DNA of 64,000 bases from an uncultured Lachnospiraceae bacterium (lineage in GTDB: Bacteria > Bacillota > Clostridia > Lachnospirales > Lachnospiraceae), in assembly GCA_947305245.1 (NCBI GenBank), contig CAMZDG010000012.1, positions 1 through 64,000 on the forward strand, read 5' to 3'. Numbering within the stretch: position 1 is the first letter of the stretch; each line of letters opens with the position of its first letter. The notes under the pieces are model-generated. The model was not told where the DNA came from. It was given only the letters and a program-made list of their open reading frames with translations, and did not search any database. A program made the translations under genes and the position numbers. Positions 44,627 to 54,147 of this stretch are shown one piece after another.

Positions 44627-44684
44627 ATGAGTGTATTAACTCGCTTAGTACACTCATAATACAGCCGATGGGAAAGATTGTCAA
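44627..44684 (-). promoter_or_regulatory. consensus promoter and palindromic operator of the GntR-ABC operon
   Basis: On the minus strand: TTGACA (44679-44684), 17 bp, TATTAT (44656-44661). Perfect 9-bp arms ATGAGTGTA / TACACTCAT (44627-44657) with a 13-bp centre overlap the -10 and extend downstream, the expected place for repression by the GntR protein. Confidence 0.75.
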
Positions 44685-44780
44685 GAGGGGAAATGAAAAA
44701 AGAAAAAGAGGCAGCAAAAGAAGGGAGAAAAAAAGGAAAGAGGGCATCAAAAAGAGAAGTCAAAAAGGAAAGAGGGCATC

Positions 44781-44811
44781 AAAAAAGGCAGACATGCCTG
44801 GCATGCCTGCC
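44781..44811 (-). terminator. terminator of the membrane protein gene at 44878
   Basis: On the minus strand GGCAGGCATGCC / GGCATGTCTGCC (one mismatch, 1-nt loop) followed by T6. Just beyond it, 44700-44785 is purine-rich with two copies of AAAGGAAAGAGGGCATCAAA; I see no gene there. Confidence 0.6.
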
Positions 44812-44877
44812 GCCGCGGGGCGCGGTTTCATAGCAATGATCACGGGTTTTCTGCAAAATGCGGAACTGCGAAAGTCA

Positions 44878-46251
44878 TCACAGGATTTCAGCAAATACGT
44901 TGAACAGAGAAAGCCCTGAGTAGAGATGTAAAAGCAGAAGGAACCAGCTGATGATCAGGTAAGCCGTGTGCGCCTTTCCACTCTTTTCCTGAAGCGAGGT
45001 GAGCATCAGACGGTAGACGGCGACGGCGTAGAAAACCGTCATGCCGGCCATCATGCACCAGGAGAAGTTCCCCGCATCCTTTCGGGAGCCGGATTCGGCG
45101 AGGATGGAGAATTCCAACACGCCGAAGGCATAGCCTAAAACGGAGAGACGACCCTCTGCGGATTTATAAAAATATCCGAGGTTGGTCAGCAGCATCCAGA
45201 TCGGGAAGAGCATGCCAAGCAGAACCGAGGTGGGAACGTCCCAGGTATAAAAATGCCAAACTTCAAAAGGCTTTGTGAACACGACGGAAGTCCCTTGCTC
45301 CGTCCCCCAGAAGAAGAGAGCCACGTATTCCGTCAGAATATAGGCACAGGCCGGAAGGGACGCGAGGGCAAGCTTCCAGGCACTGCTCCAAATGGCCTTG
45401 AGTTTCTTCCTTTGCTCTACTTGCTGGTGTGCTGCCTTTTTCTTCGAGGCTTCCTTCGACACGCTGCCCTTCAGGTACACCTCCTTCAGCGCGCCGAGCA
45501 GATCGATCAGGATCAGGAGTACGCCTGCGGGAAGCAGCATATAGAGGAAGGTCGGCTTTGCCAATACGGAGAGGAGCGCCGAAATGCTAAACCAGAGATA
45601 CGGATGCTTTCGAAAGAAGGCGGGACTCTCTCCGCGATAGGAGCGAATGACATCGATGCCGGCCATCATGGCAAGCATTCCAAAGCCCTTGGAGGTAATG
45701 TGCGTGGGATTATGCAAGGGGTTTGGCGTAAAGGAACCAAGGTACGGATTTGAAAACCATTCCATGATCAAGGGGCCAACAAAGGAAAGGACGGCGCCAA
45801 GGAGCGAAGCATAGGCCAGCCGCCGTTGGCCAGTATGGCACTTGAGCATATGGTAAAGGAATGCAGTCATCACTGCGAAGGCAAAGAGCCCAAATAAGGC
45901 AAAGGAAAGGGATGCCGCATCCCAAAGCGGGAGTCCCATGCGGGATTCAAAGGCTTTCGTGACCAAGTGCCAAAGCATGTGCGGCACCTTGAGCCAGGTC
46001 TTGAAAAACTCTGTCGGATTGAGGTAGAAATTCTGCGCAAACTCCGCATGCGCCTTCATGTCCTGCAGGCCGTCCATCAGACAATATGCATGCGCAACCT
46101 TATAATAGATCACGAAAACGAGCACGGCCATGGCGCCGCAGCAAAGCGGTGCCGCAGGAGCCTTCTCGCTGTTTTCCACGTATCGTTCCCGCGAGGGATC
46201 CTTTGCATTTTCACTTAGATAATTCGTCAGGGCTTTCCATAGCTTATTCAT
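44878..46251 (-). CDS. polytopic membrane protein of unknown function
   Basis: 457 aa with about ten hydrophobic helices and a basic loop (residues around 265-290, SVSKEASKKKAAHQQVEQRKK split across the cytoplasm). The first external loop after TM1 and helix composition recall GT-C-like membrane proteins, but I see no diagnostic motif. ATG 46251. Alone between two terminators on the minus strand. Confidence 0.7.
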   Translation of the reverse strand: MNKLWKALTNYLSENAKDPSRERYVENSEKAPAAPLCCGAMAVLVFVIYYKVAHAYCLMDGLQDMKAHAEFAQNFYLNPTEFFKTWLKVPHMLWHLVTKAFESRMGLPLWDAASLSFALFGLFAFAVMTAFLYHMLKCHTGQRRLAYASLLGAVLSFVGPLIMEWFSNPYLGSFTPNPLHNPTHITSKGFGMLAMMAGIDVIRSYRGESPAFFRKHPYLWFSISALLSVLAKPTFLYMLLPAGVLLILIDLLGALKEVYLKGSVSKEASKKKAAHQQVEQRKKLKAIWSSAWKLALASLPACAYILTEYVALFFWGTEQGTSVVFTKPFEVWHFYTWDVPTSVLLGMLFPIWMLLTNLGYFYKSAEGRLSVLGYAFGVLEFSILAESGSRKDAGNFSWCMMAGMTVFYAVAVYRLMLTSLQEKSGKAHTAYLIISWFLLLLHLYSGLSLFNVFAEIL

Positions 46252-46394
46252 GTGATCGATGTTCCTTATCCTTATCTATGATGGCGAGTCATTCTTCTTG
46301 CATTTCGAGATAGTACAGGGCAACCCTGCAGGTATTGTAGCATGGATTGGTGCTCGTGAAAAGCGTTTCTATGAAATTTGCCTTGCAGACGGCC

Positions 46395-47759
46395 TTATTT
46401 CCAAAGGTCGCCCCAGACAGTGTCGCACAGGTTCGTGCAATAGGAAAGGGAAAAATTGGGATCCTGCTTTTGGATTGCGTTTTCCTCCGCCAGCGCGTCA
46501 GTATAATCAGAGAGAGGCCACACGGTGACGCCGTCCTGACCGCTTGTCAGGTGACAGACGAGGGCGGTAACGCCGTAGTCGGAGATCACGACTTCACCCT
46601 CCTCATTTCGCTCCAGGGTGATCTGCGCCATGCCGCCGACCATGCGATTTGCCACGCCGTCGCCGGAGGAGGAAGTCCAGTTGACGAAATTCCCCAGAGA
46701 GTAGTAGACCAGCATGGAATGTCCCGTCTCGTCATCCACAAGGAGCTCCACGGGTTCGATCACGTGCGGATGCGTTCCCAGAACCAGGTCCACGCCATTT
46801 TCGAAAAAGAGCTTCGTCCATTTTTCCTGCGAGGAATCAGCCGTGAGCCGATATTCCGTGCCCCAGTGAGGGCAGACTACGGTAAAGTCCGCGTGACTCT
46901 CCGCATAAGCGATGTCCGAGAGAACCTTGGACTTATTACCCAGCAGATCGACCGCATAGGGCATGTCCGCCGGAAGCGCAATGCCATTCGTTCCATAGGT
47001 ATAATTCAGAAAGGCGATCCGCATGCCATCCTTTTCATAAATATAAATGGGATCGTCAGGCTCGTCGTGGAGTCCCAGGATCTGGATCTCCGGATGGTTT
47101 TCCTCCCAATAGGTCAGACAGTTGACCACCCCCGCCTTTCCCTTGTCCATCGCATGATTTGTGGCGTGACAGATGACATCGAACCCAGCCTCCACGAGGT
47201 CATCGCCCACCTCATACGGCGCGTTAAACGCAGGATATCCGCTGATCCCAAGCTCCGTTCCGCCCAGGATCACCTCCTGATTGACCAAGGCAAGGTCTGC
47301 CTCGCTGATCAGCTCCGAAGTGTTCGCGAAAATGGCATCATAGCTGTAGGAACCATCCTCTCGCTTGGCGCTTTTCTCCACGGGCGTATGCAACAGAATG
47401 TCGCCCACCATAAGAAGCGTCACCTGTTCCCTGGCCGGCGTCTCCCCGCCATCCTCCGTCCCTTCCGTGCTGCCGTCCCCCTCAGAACCGTCTGCTCCCT
47501 TCTCACTGCCATCCCATCTAGAATCATTGGAACCTTCCTCCCCCTCGTTGGAGGAAGTAACGCTTTCCGTAGAGGAACTTATCTCTGTCACCTTCGAGGA
47601 AATCAAATCCGCCCCGCTACTGGCATCGTCTACAATTGCCTCCGAAATTGTAGACGCATCAAAATCCGGCTGAGGAGCCTTCCCACAGCCGGCCACACAA
47701 ACCCATATTCCTACCAAGAATATCAATCTAAAAGTCTCACTAAGCCATTTCTTATTCAT
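46395..47759 (-). CDS. CapA-family lipoprotein (metallophosphatase-like)
   Basis: About 454 aa. N-terminal signal with lipobox VAGC predicts a cell-surface lipoprotein; a Ser/Glu/Gly-rich linker (about 30-105) spans the wall. The CapA domain shows MVGDILLHT (metal), LVNQEVILGG, CHATNHAMDKG (NH), HWGTEY and VLGTHPHVIEP. CapA homologues take part in poly-gamma-glutamate or similar capsule processing; no cap operon is nearby. Start ATG 47759 preferred; GTG 47780 is possible. Confidence 0.85.
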   Translation of the reverse strand: MNKKWLSETFRLIFLVGIWVCVAGCGKAPQPDFDASTISEAIVDDASSGADLISSKVTEISSSTESVTSSNEGEEGSNDSRWDGSEKGADGSEGDGSTEGTEDGGETPAREQVTLLMVGDILLHTPVEKSAKREDGSYSYDAIFANTSELISEADLALVNQEVILGGTELGISGYPAFNAPYEVGDDLVEAGFDVICHATNHAMDKGKAGVVNCLTYWEENHPEIQILGLHDEPDDPIYIYEKDGMRIAFLNYTYGTNGIALPADMPYAVDLLGNKSKVLSDIAYAESHADFTVVCPHWGTEYRLTADSSQEKWTKLFFENGVDLVLGTHPHVIEPVELLVDDETGHSMLVYYSLGNFVNWTSSSGDGVANRMVGGMAQITLERNEEGEVVISDYGVTALVCHLTSGQDGVTVWPLSDYTDALAEENAIQKQDPNFSLSYCTNLCDTVWGDLWK

Positions 47760-47871
47760 ATTCCCAAAATCCTTACTCACTTCATATCAATTCATCTTTT
47801 CCTAATCCCAAATTACCGCATTTCCTTCCCTTTTGCTATCACTCATTATGATAGGCTTTGGGAGTCTCGAA

Positions 47872-48029
47872 GGGGCGCTTACCTGAGATGTTTCAGGCCC
47901 GTGTGCCAAGCGTCGGTACTTAGGTGATGCCCATGGAAGGGCATTTATGCACTTCCGTGGGCAGCGCCTTAGTACCGCTACGCTGCACTCGGAGCGCGAG
48001 CGTGCCTGAAACGCTCAGGTAAGCGCCCC
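47872..48029. repeat. 158-bp imperfect palindrome (large hairpin element)
   Basis: The 291-bp gap between the CapA start and the next stop contains nested inverted arms: outer GGGGCGCTTACCTGAG (47872-47887) with its complement CTCAGGTAAGCGCCCC (48014-48029), TTTCAGGC / GCCTGAAA, middle CGGTACT / AGTACCG (47914-47920, 47971-47977) and inner GCCCATGGAAG / CTTCCGTGGGC (47929-47939, 47952-47962). GC-rich compared with its surroundings. No ORF with RBS and no T-run. It resembles a MITE-like or REP-like repeat or a structured RNA. Confidence 0.65.
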
Positions 48030-48050
48030 GAGTCCTTCCATAACCCAACC

Positions 48051-50330
48051 TTACGACGCAAAATCCTCAGGAAATGCATACCACTCGAATTCCTCTATTG
48101 GCATGGGCTTTGAGAAGTAATAGCCCTGGAACAGCTTGCATCCCATCTCGGTGAGGATCTGATACTGGGAAGGGGTCTCCACGCCTTCCGTGAGGGAACC
48201 AATGCCAAGCGCCTCAGACAGCTGGATGATGCTGCGCACGATCGTCTTTGCCTTGTATTCATTCTGAGACTTTGTCAGGAAGTTCATGTCGATCTTCAGG
48301 AAGTCCACGGGCATGTCCTTGAGCATGTTCAGGGAAGAATACCCGCTTCCAAAGTCATCCATCTCTACGATAAAGCCGGCACGCTTTAAGTCATGGAAGA
48401 TCTCCATTCTCTTTTCCACGTCCGTCATCATCACGGTCTCCGTGATCTCAAGACGCAGTCTCGCCGGCGCGACGTGATATTCCGTGACTAACGCCTTTAG
48501 CTGCGCGGGCACGTCCATGAAGTAGAAATCCCGGGGCGAAATGTTGACGGAGAGGAAGAGCGATTTGTCCTTCCAGCGAGAGAGCATTTCGCAGGCCTGG
48601 CGCCAAATATATTGATCGATCTCACTGATCATGCCGTTCTTTTCAAAGACGGGAATAAAGGAGCCGGGCGGCAGGAAGCCATGCTCTGGATGGTTCCAGC
48701 GGACTAGACACTCGGCGCCGACAACATTGCCCTGGCCGTCCACGATGGGCTGGAGATAGGGCAGGAGCTGCCTTGTGGAAATGGCATCGCGAAGCTGGGA
48801 GGAGATCTTCTGATCCCAGAGAACCTTATTTCGCATGGCATCATCATAGTAAGCAATGTGCTTTTGGTAATCATCCTTGATGGAGGACAGTGCCAGATGG
48901 GCACGGTCAAACATGACGGAGACGTCCATGTTCTTTTCCGCCACCACGTAGATGCCCAAATGGATCAGCACGTGATGGGAAATGTTCTCCTTCTTCACTT
49001 CAAAGCTTGCAAGCGCCTGCTCAATGCGGTGCGGATCAAATTCATCCACGGGGAGACAGACGCCAAAGGTATCTCCGGCCAGGCGCCCGCAGACGGTATT
49101 CTCGGAAAGCCCGGTCTGGATCCAGTCGGCGATGCACTGGATGGCATAGTCACCGAAGGCGTTGCCGAAGACGTCATTAACGATCTTGAAATTCTTTACG
49201 TCCACGAACACGATCATGTAAGGCACGTCCTGCTTGATCGCAAGAAGCTCGCGGATCTTTTGGTATAAATATTCCTTTGTAAAAAGTCCCGTCAGGGAAT
49301 CATGCGTCGTGTCATAGAGCTCCTGCTGGAAATGAAGCTGTTCTTCAGTATTGTCACGAATGCTGAGGAAGGAACCGGCGATCCTGCCGCTGTCATCCTT
49401 GACGACGTGCTTTTCCAGATTATAATATTTCGCATCATTTCCGGCGCCGATGATCTGCTTGGAGGACCATTCCTTCCCCTCTTTTTCATATGTGCCAAAC
49501 AGTGCCGTGAGCTTCGCGTTCACTTGATCCAGCTCTTTCTCGGTGGCACCGGCGAGCGCAAGGCCGGGGGCGTTCGCCCAGATACAGCGCCCGGACCCGT
49601 CATAGAAATATAAGGCTTCAGGCATGTCGGACGCGATGTTTGCAAGCATTCGGTCCAAGAGCCGCAGCGGTCTGTAATATAGGGAGAAGTAGAAGATCAA
49701 CAATCCAAAGCATCCGAAGCCCACCATGGAGCGATCCACCGGCGTTCTGGAGAAGATAAAGAAGGTCTGCCAGAGAGAGAAGCCGGACAAGGTGATGAGG
49801 ATCACGGAATAGCGTTCGGAATTGATGCGGGATGCGCGGATGGTCTTGACGGCGAAGATCACGAGAACAGCAACCAAAATGCCATAATCGATCACGCGAT
49901 GGATCGTCTGCCCCAGATAGGGAACCAGACGATAATACGGTGCGCCCTCCACCATCAGTGGCTCCGTGGAGAAGGCCTGCCCAAAGAAGGGATTGAAGGC
50001 ATATTGCAGCGCGTCGGCACAAAGGAGGCCGTAAACAACGTTCCGAAGCTTTTTACTCGGCCACGAGAACACGCAATAATCAAAGGTAAAGCGGAGCAGG
50101 GAATAGACCACGAAGTCCATTCCGAGGAAATAGAAATAATAACCGATCGTTGCGGATAATTCCGACGTGGAAGAAATGATGATCAGATGACCGGTCACGG
50201 GAAGGAGCAAAGAACCCGTCAAAAAGGCCACGGAAGTCCCTATCGCCTTGCGCGAACGCTTTGCGATCACGGCGCAGACGCCCAAGGCAATGATCAGCAG
50301 TATGAAAATGATCGCATAAGTACTTCTCAT
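48051..50330 (-). CDS. 7TM-sensor GGDEF-EAL protein (c-di-GMP metabolism)
   Basis: 759 aa. Seven N-terminal helices (about 5-215) of 7TM-histidine-kinase type, a PAS-like stretch (240-320), a degenerate GGDEF domain (AGDTF in place of GGDEF, about 340-490) and an EAL domain (500-755). The EAL site shows ECLVRW, LEITETVM, MDDFGSGYSSL, LKIDMNFL, TEGVET and FQGYYFSKP, so phosphodiesterase residues look preserved while cyclase activity is unlikely. It probably degrades c-di-GMP. RBS GGAGGGTG. Confidence 0.9.
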   Translation of the reverse strand: MRSTYAIIFILLIIALGVCAVIAKRSRKAIGTSVAFLTGSLLLPVTGHLIIISSTSELSATIGYYFYFLGMDFVVYSLLRFTFDYCVFSWPSKKLRNVVYGLLCADALQYAFNPFFGQAFSTEPLMVEGAPYYRLVPYLGQTIHRVIDYGILVAVLVIFAVKTIRASRINSERYSVILITLSGFSLWQTFFIFSRTPVDRSMVGFGCFGLLIFYFSLYYRPLRLLDRMLANIASDMPEALYFYDGSGRCIWANAPGLALAGATEKELDQVNAKLTALFGTYEKEGKEWSSKQIIGAGNDAKYYNLEKHVVKDDSGRIAGSFLSIRDNTEEQLHFQQELYDTTHDSLTGLFTKEYLYQKIRELLAIKQDVPYMIVFVDVKNFKIVNDVFGNAFGDYAIQCIADWIQTGLSENTVCGRLAGDTFGVCLPVDEFDPHRIEQALASFEVKKENISHHVLIHLGIYVVAEKNMDVSVMFDRAHLALSSIKDDYQKHIAYYDDAMRNKVLWDQKISSQLRDAISTRQLLPYLQPIVDGQGNVVGAECLVRWNHPEHGFLPPGSFIPVFEKNGMISEIDQYIWRQACEMLSRWKDKSLFLSVNISPRDFYFMDVPAQLKALVTEYHVAPARLRLEITETVMMTDVEKRMEIFHDLKRAGFIVEMDDFGSGYSSLNMLKDMPVDFLKIDMNFLTKSQNEYKAKTIVRSIIQLSEALGIGSLTEGVETPSQYQILTEMGCKLFQGYYFSKPMPIEEFEWYAFPEDFAS

Positions 50331-50384
50331 TTACACCCTCCTGCCGAGTCAAAGGATCAATCTCCGTGGCTTTGATTGAGTAAT

Positions 50385-50465
50385 ATTATAACAGATTTTC
50401 GAGAATAGTACAAGGAAATTCAGAGGTTTGGCGTATTTGACAGAGCTTCGTTTGCTTGCTATAAT
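50385..50465. promoter_or_regulatory. back-to-back promoters of the EAL gene and the GT-C-like gene
   Basis: Minus strand: TTGTAC (50408-50413), 17 bp, TATAAT (50385-50390). Plus strand: TTGACA (50437-50442), 17 bp, TATAAT (50460-50465), a perfect sigma-A consensus. Confidence 0.75.
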
Positions 50466-50496
50466 TCGAATTAACGTAAGAAATGCGAGGGCGATC

Positions 50497-52167
50497 ATGG
50501 AAAAGAAGAAGAGCTGGATCCTGTGGGGTTTGGCATGGCTGGTAAACATCAAAATGATCTTTATGGATTATTGCGCGGATTCCGGATATGTCTTCGCAAT
50601 GGCTCAAAGAATGCTGGACGGGGATGGAATGTTTCGGGAAATGTGGGAGCCGCATCAGACTTCCGCGTTCGCTTTGGCCTTCCTGATGCGGATCTATGAG
50701 TGGATCGTTCCCTCCCGGACGGGGCTCGTGATCGGAATTCATTTTATGATGGCAGTGGTGTTTTTTGCCATTTCGCTCTTTCTCGCGAAGAACCTGAGCC
50801 GCTTTGTTGAGGAAGGCCTTGCGCAGCTCGCAGGAGTTTTGTTCTTTGTGATGCGTCCAAAGATGGTGCAGGTGTTAGATTATTCAAATTTGAGCACCAT
50901 ATTCACAGTGTTTCTTTTTCTCTTTTTGATCCGCTATTTTCTCGGAGGCAAAAAAGCGGCTGACCTGTTACTTGCCGCCGCTTCGCTCTGCCTTGCCGTG
51001 TTGGCCTATCCTTCCTGTCTGATCCTGTATGTTCCTTGCGTGATCGTTTTGTTTCTCTATTCTGAGAAGAAGTGGCGCGACTTTTTTACCTTCTCGGCAT
51101 GCTGCGCGGCGGCGGGAGCTGCTTACGTGGGATTTTTTGCATGGCTGCGCGGACCGGCGACTTTTTTAGAGACCTTGCTGCAGATCTGGCGGGCGGACTC
51201 GCATTCCCAGCAAAGGACATATGTGGGATATGCTTATTTTGAGGAGCTGGTCATAGGCCTGATCGCGGCGGGTGCCTGCTTCCTGATCGCTGCCGCGGTA
51301 TTGAGCCTTCTTGGCAGGAGCGGAAGAAAGAAACCTGACCTGATGACTTGGGGGAGCGCCGCGATGGCGGCAGGTCTTTGCCTGACAAGGATCTTGCTCC
51401 CGCAACTTTCGGAAAAGCCGAACCTGGCCATTTGGGCATTGGGGAACGTTGCCGTGTTCCTGGCCGTTTTGGCAGGACTTTTTGGGATACGGAAGTTGAA
51501 TGCGCAGGAGAAAATGGTCTATGTGACAGGCATGCTCCTGGCGGCAGGCACGTTCGTTGCGGTGGCGCTTTTGACGAATCTGCCTCTGATCACGATCTTG
51601 GGATACCTTTATCTGGCGGTGATAGTTTCTTTCCTTCCGATCCGAAGGCTGGCAGCCGGGAAAGAAGAGTCCGACGGCGAACTTGGCGCCACCGCTAAGG
51701 TGAAAGCGTACGTGCCGCTGTTTTGCGTGGTCGCGGTGTTATTGTTTAGCCAGGCATACTTAAACTTAACTCAGGCGCAGAATTACGTTAGAAAGGGCCC
51801 GCTCTTTGGCGTGGTCACGACCTTGGAGAAGTGCAATCGGGTGAAATATGGCATTGCGGAATGGGAGGCGAAGGTCAGTGAAAAGGATCGGGTGCTGATC
51901 ATTCAGGAATTTGGCTTGGATCCGATCGATTATCTTTCCGTGAAAGCTGGCATTGCGACACATTCCACCATCAGCACGCCAACCTATTCTGAAAAAATGC
52001 AGGAGTATTGGCAGATCTATCCGAAAAAGGAGCCTACCGTGATGGCGGTGCCTTGCTGGAACGGACAGGAAAATGGCGCCATGCCTTCCTGGCTGCGAGA
52101 AAAGCTGGACCAGGAATATGAATTGCATGACGCCGGTACCTATTGGAACTTCTATTTTAAGAAATGA
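50497..52167 (+). CDS. GT-C-like polytopic membrane protein
   Basis: About 556 aa with around 11 hydrophobic helices. The acidic MDYCADSGYVFAMAQRMLDGDG motif in the first external loop is typical of dolichyl/undecaprenyl-phosphate-sugar glycosyltransferases (GT39-like, Asp as catalytic candidate), and the C-terminus is an extracytoplasmic domain (about 440-556). Substrate unknown. Start ATG 50497 after GCGAGGG; ATG further upstream lies over the promoter. A perfect 12-bp palindrome sits at its end, and its stop is only 6 bp from the convergent hflC stop. Confidence 0.65.
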   Translation: MEKKKSWILWGLAWLVNIKMIFMDYCADSGYVFAMAQRMLDGDGMFREMWEPHQTSAFALAFLMRIYEWIVPSRTGLVIGIHFMMAVVFFAISLFLAKNLSRFVEEGLAQLAGVLFFVMRPKMVQVLDYSNLSTIFTVFLFLFLIRYFLGGKKAADLLLAAASLCLAVLAYPSCLILYVPCVIVLFLYSEKKWRDFFTFSACCAAAGAAYVGFFAWLRGPATFLETLLQIWRADSHSQQRTYVGYAYFEELVIGLIAAGACFLIAAAVLSLLGRSGRKKPDLMTWGSAAMAAGLCLTRILLPQLSEKPNLAIWALGNVAVFLAVLAGLFGIRKLNAQEKMVYVTGMLLAAGTFVAVALLTNLPLITILGYLYLAVIVSFLPIRRLAAGKEESDGELGATAKVKAYVPLFCVVAVLLFSQAYLNLTQAQNYVRKGPLFGVVTTLEKCNRVKYGIAEWEAKVSEKDRVLIIQEFGLDPIDYLSVKAGIATHSTISTPTYSEKMQEYWQIYPKKEPTVMAVPCWNGQENGAMPSWLREKLDQEYELHDAGTYWNFYFKK

Positions 52168-52173
52168 TCTAGA

Positions 52174-53043
52174 TCACTTTCCATAAAAGATCTGGGCGAT
52201 GGGACTGTCCTGCGAGAGGATGACAGTCTTGTTGCCGCCCTTCATGGAGAGCTTGAGCGCATCGAGGCTTCTCACAAAGGAGTAGAATTCAGCGCGTCCC
52301 TCGTCCGCATATGCTTCGGACAGGATCCGCATGTATTCTGCTTCGCCCTCTGCGATCAGGATCTCCGCTTCTTTTTCTGCCTCTGAGAGCATCACGGTCA
52401 CTTCCTTGTCGGTAGAGTTCATGATCTTCTTTGCCTCGGAGCTGCCCTCTGCGGTATACTGCGCGGCAATGTTATTACGCTCAGAGATCATGCGCTCATA
52501 AACGGCTGCCTTGTTATCATCGGGCAAGTCGAGCTGCTTGATCTGGAAGTCCAACAGGGTGATGCCATACTGGTCTAAGGAGTTGCCGATACTGGCAATG
52601 ATGGCGGCAGACAGTGCGCCGTCACGGCCGGAGATCACGTCGTCCTGACTGGTCGCGGAGATCACGTTCTTCGTGGAGTTATAAACCGTGATGTCCAGAC
52701 GGCTTTCGGCATTGCCGATGGAACAGTTCAGGGTCTGGGCGAATTTCAGGGGATCGGTAATCTTCCAAAGCACGTAGCTGTCACAGATCATGGTCTTCTT
52801 GTCACTGGTGATGACGTCGGAAGGGGACAGATCATAAAGGAGCGTCTGCTTCGGCAGGGTATCCACCGTCTGGATCAGAGGAATGCGGTAGGAAATGCCG
52901 GCTTCCTTGACAATGTGGTCGATCTTGCCGAACTGTCGCACCAAGCTGTATTGATTTTCATTTGTTATGACAAAGCAGGAGGAGCCGATCATCAGGCAGA
53001 TGACTGCGAGTATGGCGATGATGACTTTTTTTGCTGTTTTCAT
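52174..53043 (-). CDS. hflC: band 7/SPFH protein HflC
   Basis: 289 aa. N-terminal TM anchor (IIAILAVICLMIGSSCFVI) and an SPFH/prohibitin domain with TENQYSLVRQFGKI, RIPLIQTVDTLPKQ and SEAKKIMNSTDKEVTVMLSEAEKEA coiled-coil. Forms a membrane complex with HflK that regulates the FtsH protease in other bacteria; FtsH is not in the window. Starts at ATG 53043, 69 bp after the hflK stop with a GCCGGC / GCCGGC hairpin in the gap. Confidence 0.88.
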   Translation of the reverse strand: MKTAKKVIIAILAVICLMIGSSCFVITNENQYSLVRQFGKIDHIVKEAGISYRIPLIQTVDTLPKQTLLYDLSPSDVITSDKKTMICDSYVLWKITDPLKFAQTLNCSIGNAESRLDITVYNSTKNVISATSQDDVISGRDGALSAAIIASIGNSLDQYGITLLDFQIKQLDLPDDNKAAVYERMISERNNIAAQYTAEGSSEAKKIMNSTDKEVTVMLSEAEKEAEILIAEGEAEYMRILSEAYADEGRAEFYSFVRSLDALKLSMKGGNKTVILSQDSPIAQIFYGK

Positions 53044-53112
53044 GGATTCTCACTTTCCGCCGGCGCTGCCGGCTTTTTTAATAAATAACTACTTGGAAGG
53101 CTGCTCGTTCGC

Positions 53113-54147
53113 TTATTCCGCGGAGCCTGTGCCCACGGAGAGCTCGCCTACAAAGGATTCGAGCGGAAGGACGGTCTGCGTCTCGCCGCCGTCGCTTTGA
53201 ATGATCACCTTAAGGCCGGGGAGAACGTCCTCCATGGTCTCATAGAACATACGCTCGCGGGTCAGAAGGGGATTTTTTACGTACTCTTCATAGGTTGCGT
53301 TGAATCTTGCCACCTGCGCGGTCGCCTCATTGATACGCTCGGTCTTCTTTGCCTCAGCTTCCTTGATGATGCCGTCGGCGCGAGCCTGCGCGGAAGGGAT
53401 CTGCTCATTGCGGTATTTGTTGGCGTTGTTCAGGGCAGTCTCTTTCCCCTGCTTTGCAGTCTCCACGGCCTTGAAGGCCTCCATGATGGTAGCGGTAGGG
53501 GGCTCGGAATCCTGGATGGTGATGTTGACCAGCTGAATGCCAATGTTCTGCTTCTCCAAGTCGGCAATGATCCTCTCCTTGATGGAGGACTGGATCTCGC
53601 CCTTTCCGGTAGTCAGTACGGCGTCCACGGGATAGCCGCTGATGACGGTACGGATGCAGCTCTTGCTGGCGTTCTTCAGAACCTCCACGGGATTCTTGGA
53701 GGCGTACAGCGCTTTCACGGGATCACTGTAACGGAACTCCACGAAGAAATCCACGTTCACGAAATTATAATCGGAGGTGATCATCAGGGATTCGCTCTCG
53801 TTGGGAAGATTGGTGTTCATGTCATAGCCGATGGAGAAGCCTTGAATGGTGGTGTTGACCTTGCGGATCTGCTGTACAAAGGGGATCTTGAAGTGCAGGC
53901 CGGGGTCAGTGACTGCCTGCGCCTTACCAAAGGTGACAAGGACGCCCTGCTCCTGCTCGCCGATCTTATAGGCAGAGTTAAATGCCACGATCAGCAGGAA
54001 AATGATCAGGGCGATCACACCCAGAAGTTTGAGGCCTGACGCGGTTCCGGATCCGCCGGGTCGCGATGCGCCTCCGCCCTGAAAGACGGATTTGTTATTG
54101 CCCATGGTTTCAAAACCATTGGCACGATTTCTTGCGGAATCACTCAT
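53113..54147 (-). CDS. hflK: band 7/SPFH protein HflK
   Basis: About 344 aa, start ATG 54147 with AAGGAG upstream. A Gly/Asn-rich N-terminus (about 1-45), TM helix (ALIIFLLIVAFNSAYKI) and SPFH domain (EQEQGVLVTFGKA, GLHFKIPFVQQIRKV) with a coiled-coil tail. Encoded upstream of hflC in the same operon. No consensus promoter recognised. Divergent from moxR. Confidence 0.87.
   Translation of the reverse strand: MSDSARNRANGFETMGNNKSVFQGGGASRPGGSGTASGLKLLGVIALIIFLLIVAFNSAYKIGEQEQGVLVTFGKAQAVTDPGLHFKIPFVQQIRKVNTTIQGFSIGYDMNTNLPNESESLMITSDYNFVNVDFFVEFRYSDPVKALYASKNPVEVLKNASKSCIRTVISGYPVDAVLTTGKGEIQSSIKERIIADLEKQNIGIQLVNITIQDSEPPTATIMEAFKAVETAKQGKETALNNANKYRNEQIPSAQARADGIIKEAEAKKTERINEATAQVARFNATYEEYVKNPLLTRERMFYETMEDVLPGLKVIIQSDGGETQTVLPLESFVGELSVGTGSAE

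Noticed and set aside
44587-44919. Lys/Arg-rich 110-aa frame overlapping the GntR promoter
   Set aside because: Encoded by purine-rich repeats that cover the operator and a terminator; no RBS, and it collides with the adjacent gene end.
46347-47927. 526-aa frame antisense to the CapA gene
   Set aside because: Low-complexity shadow frame; CapA has lipobox and family motifs on the opposite strand.
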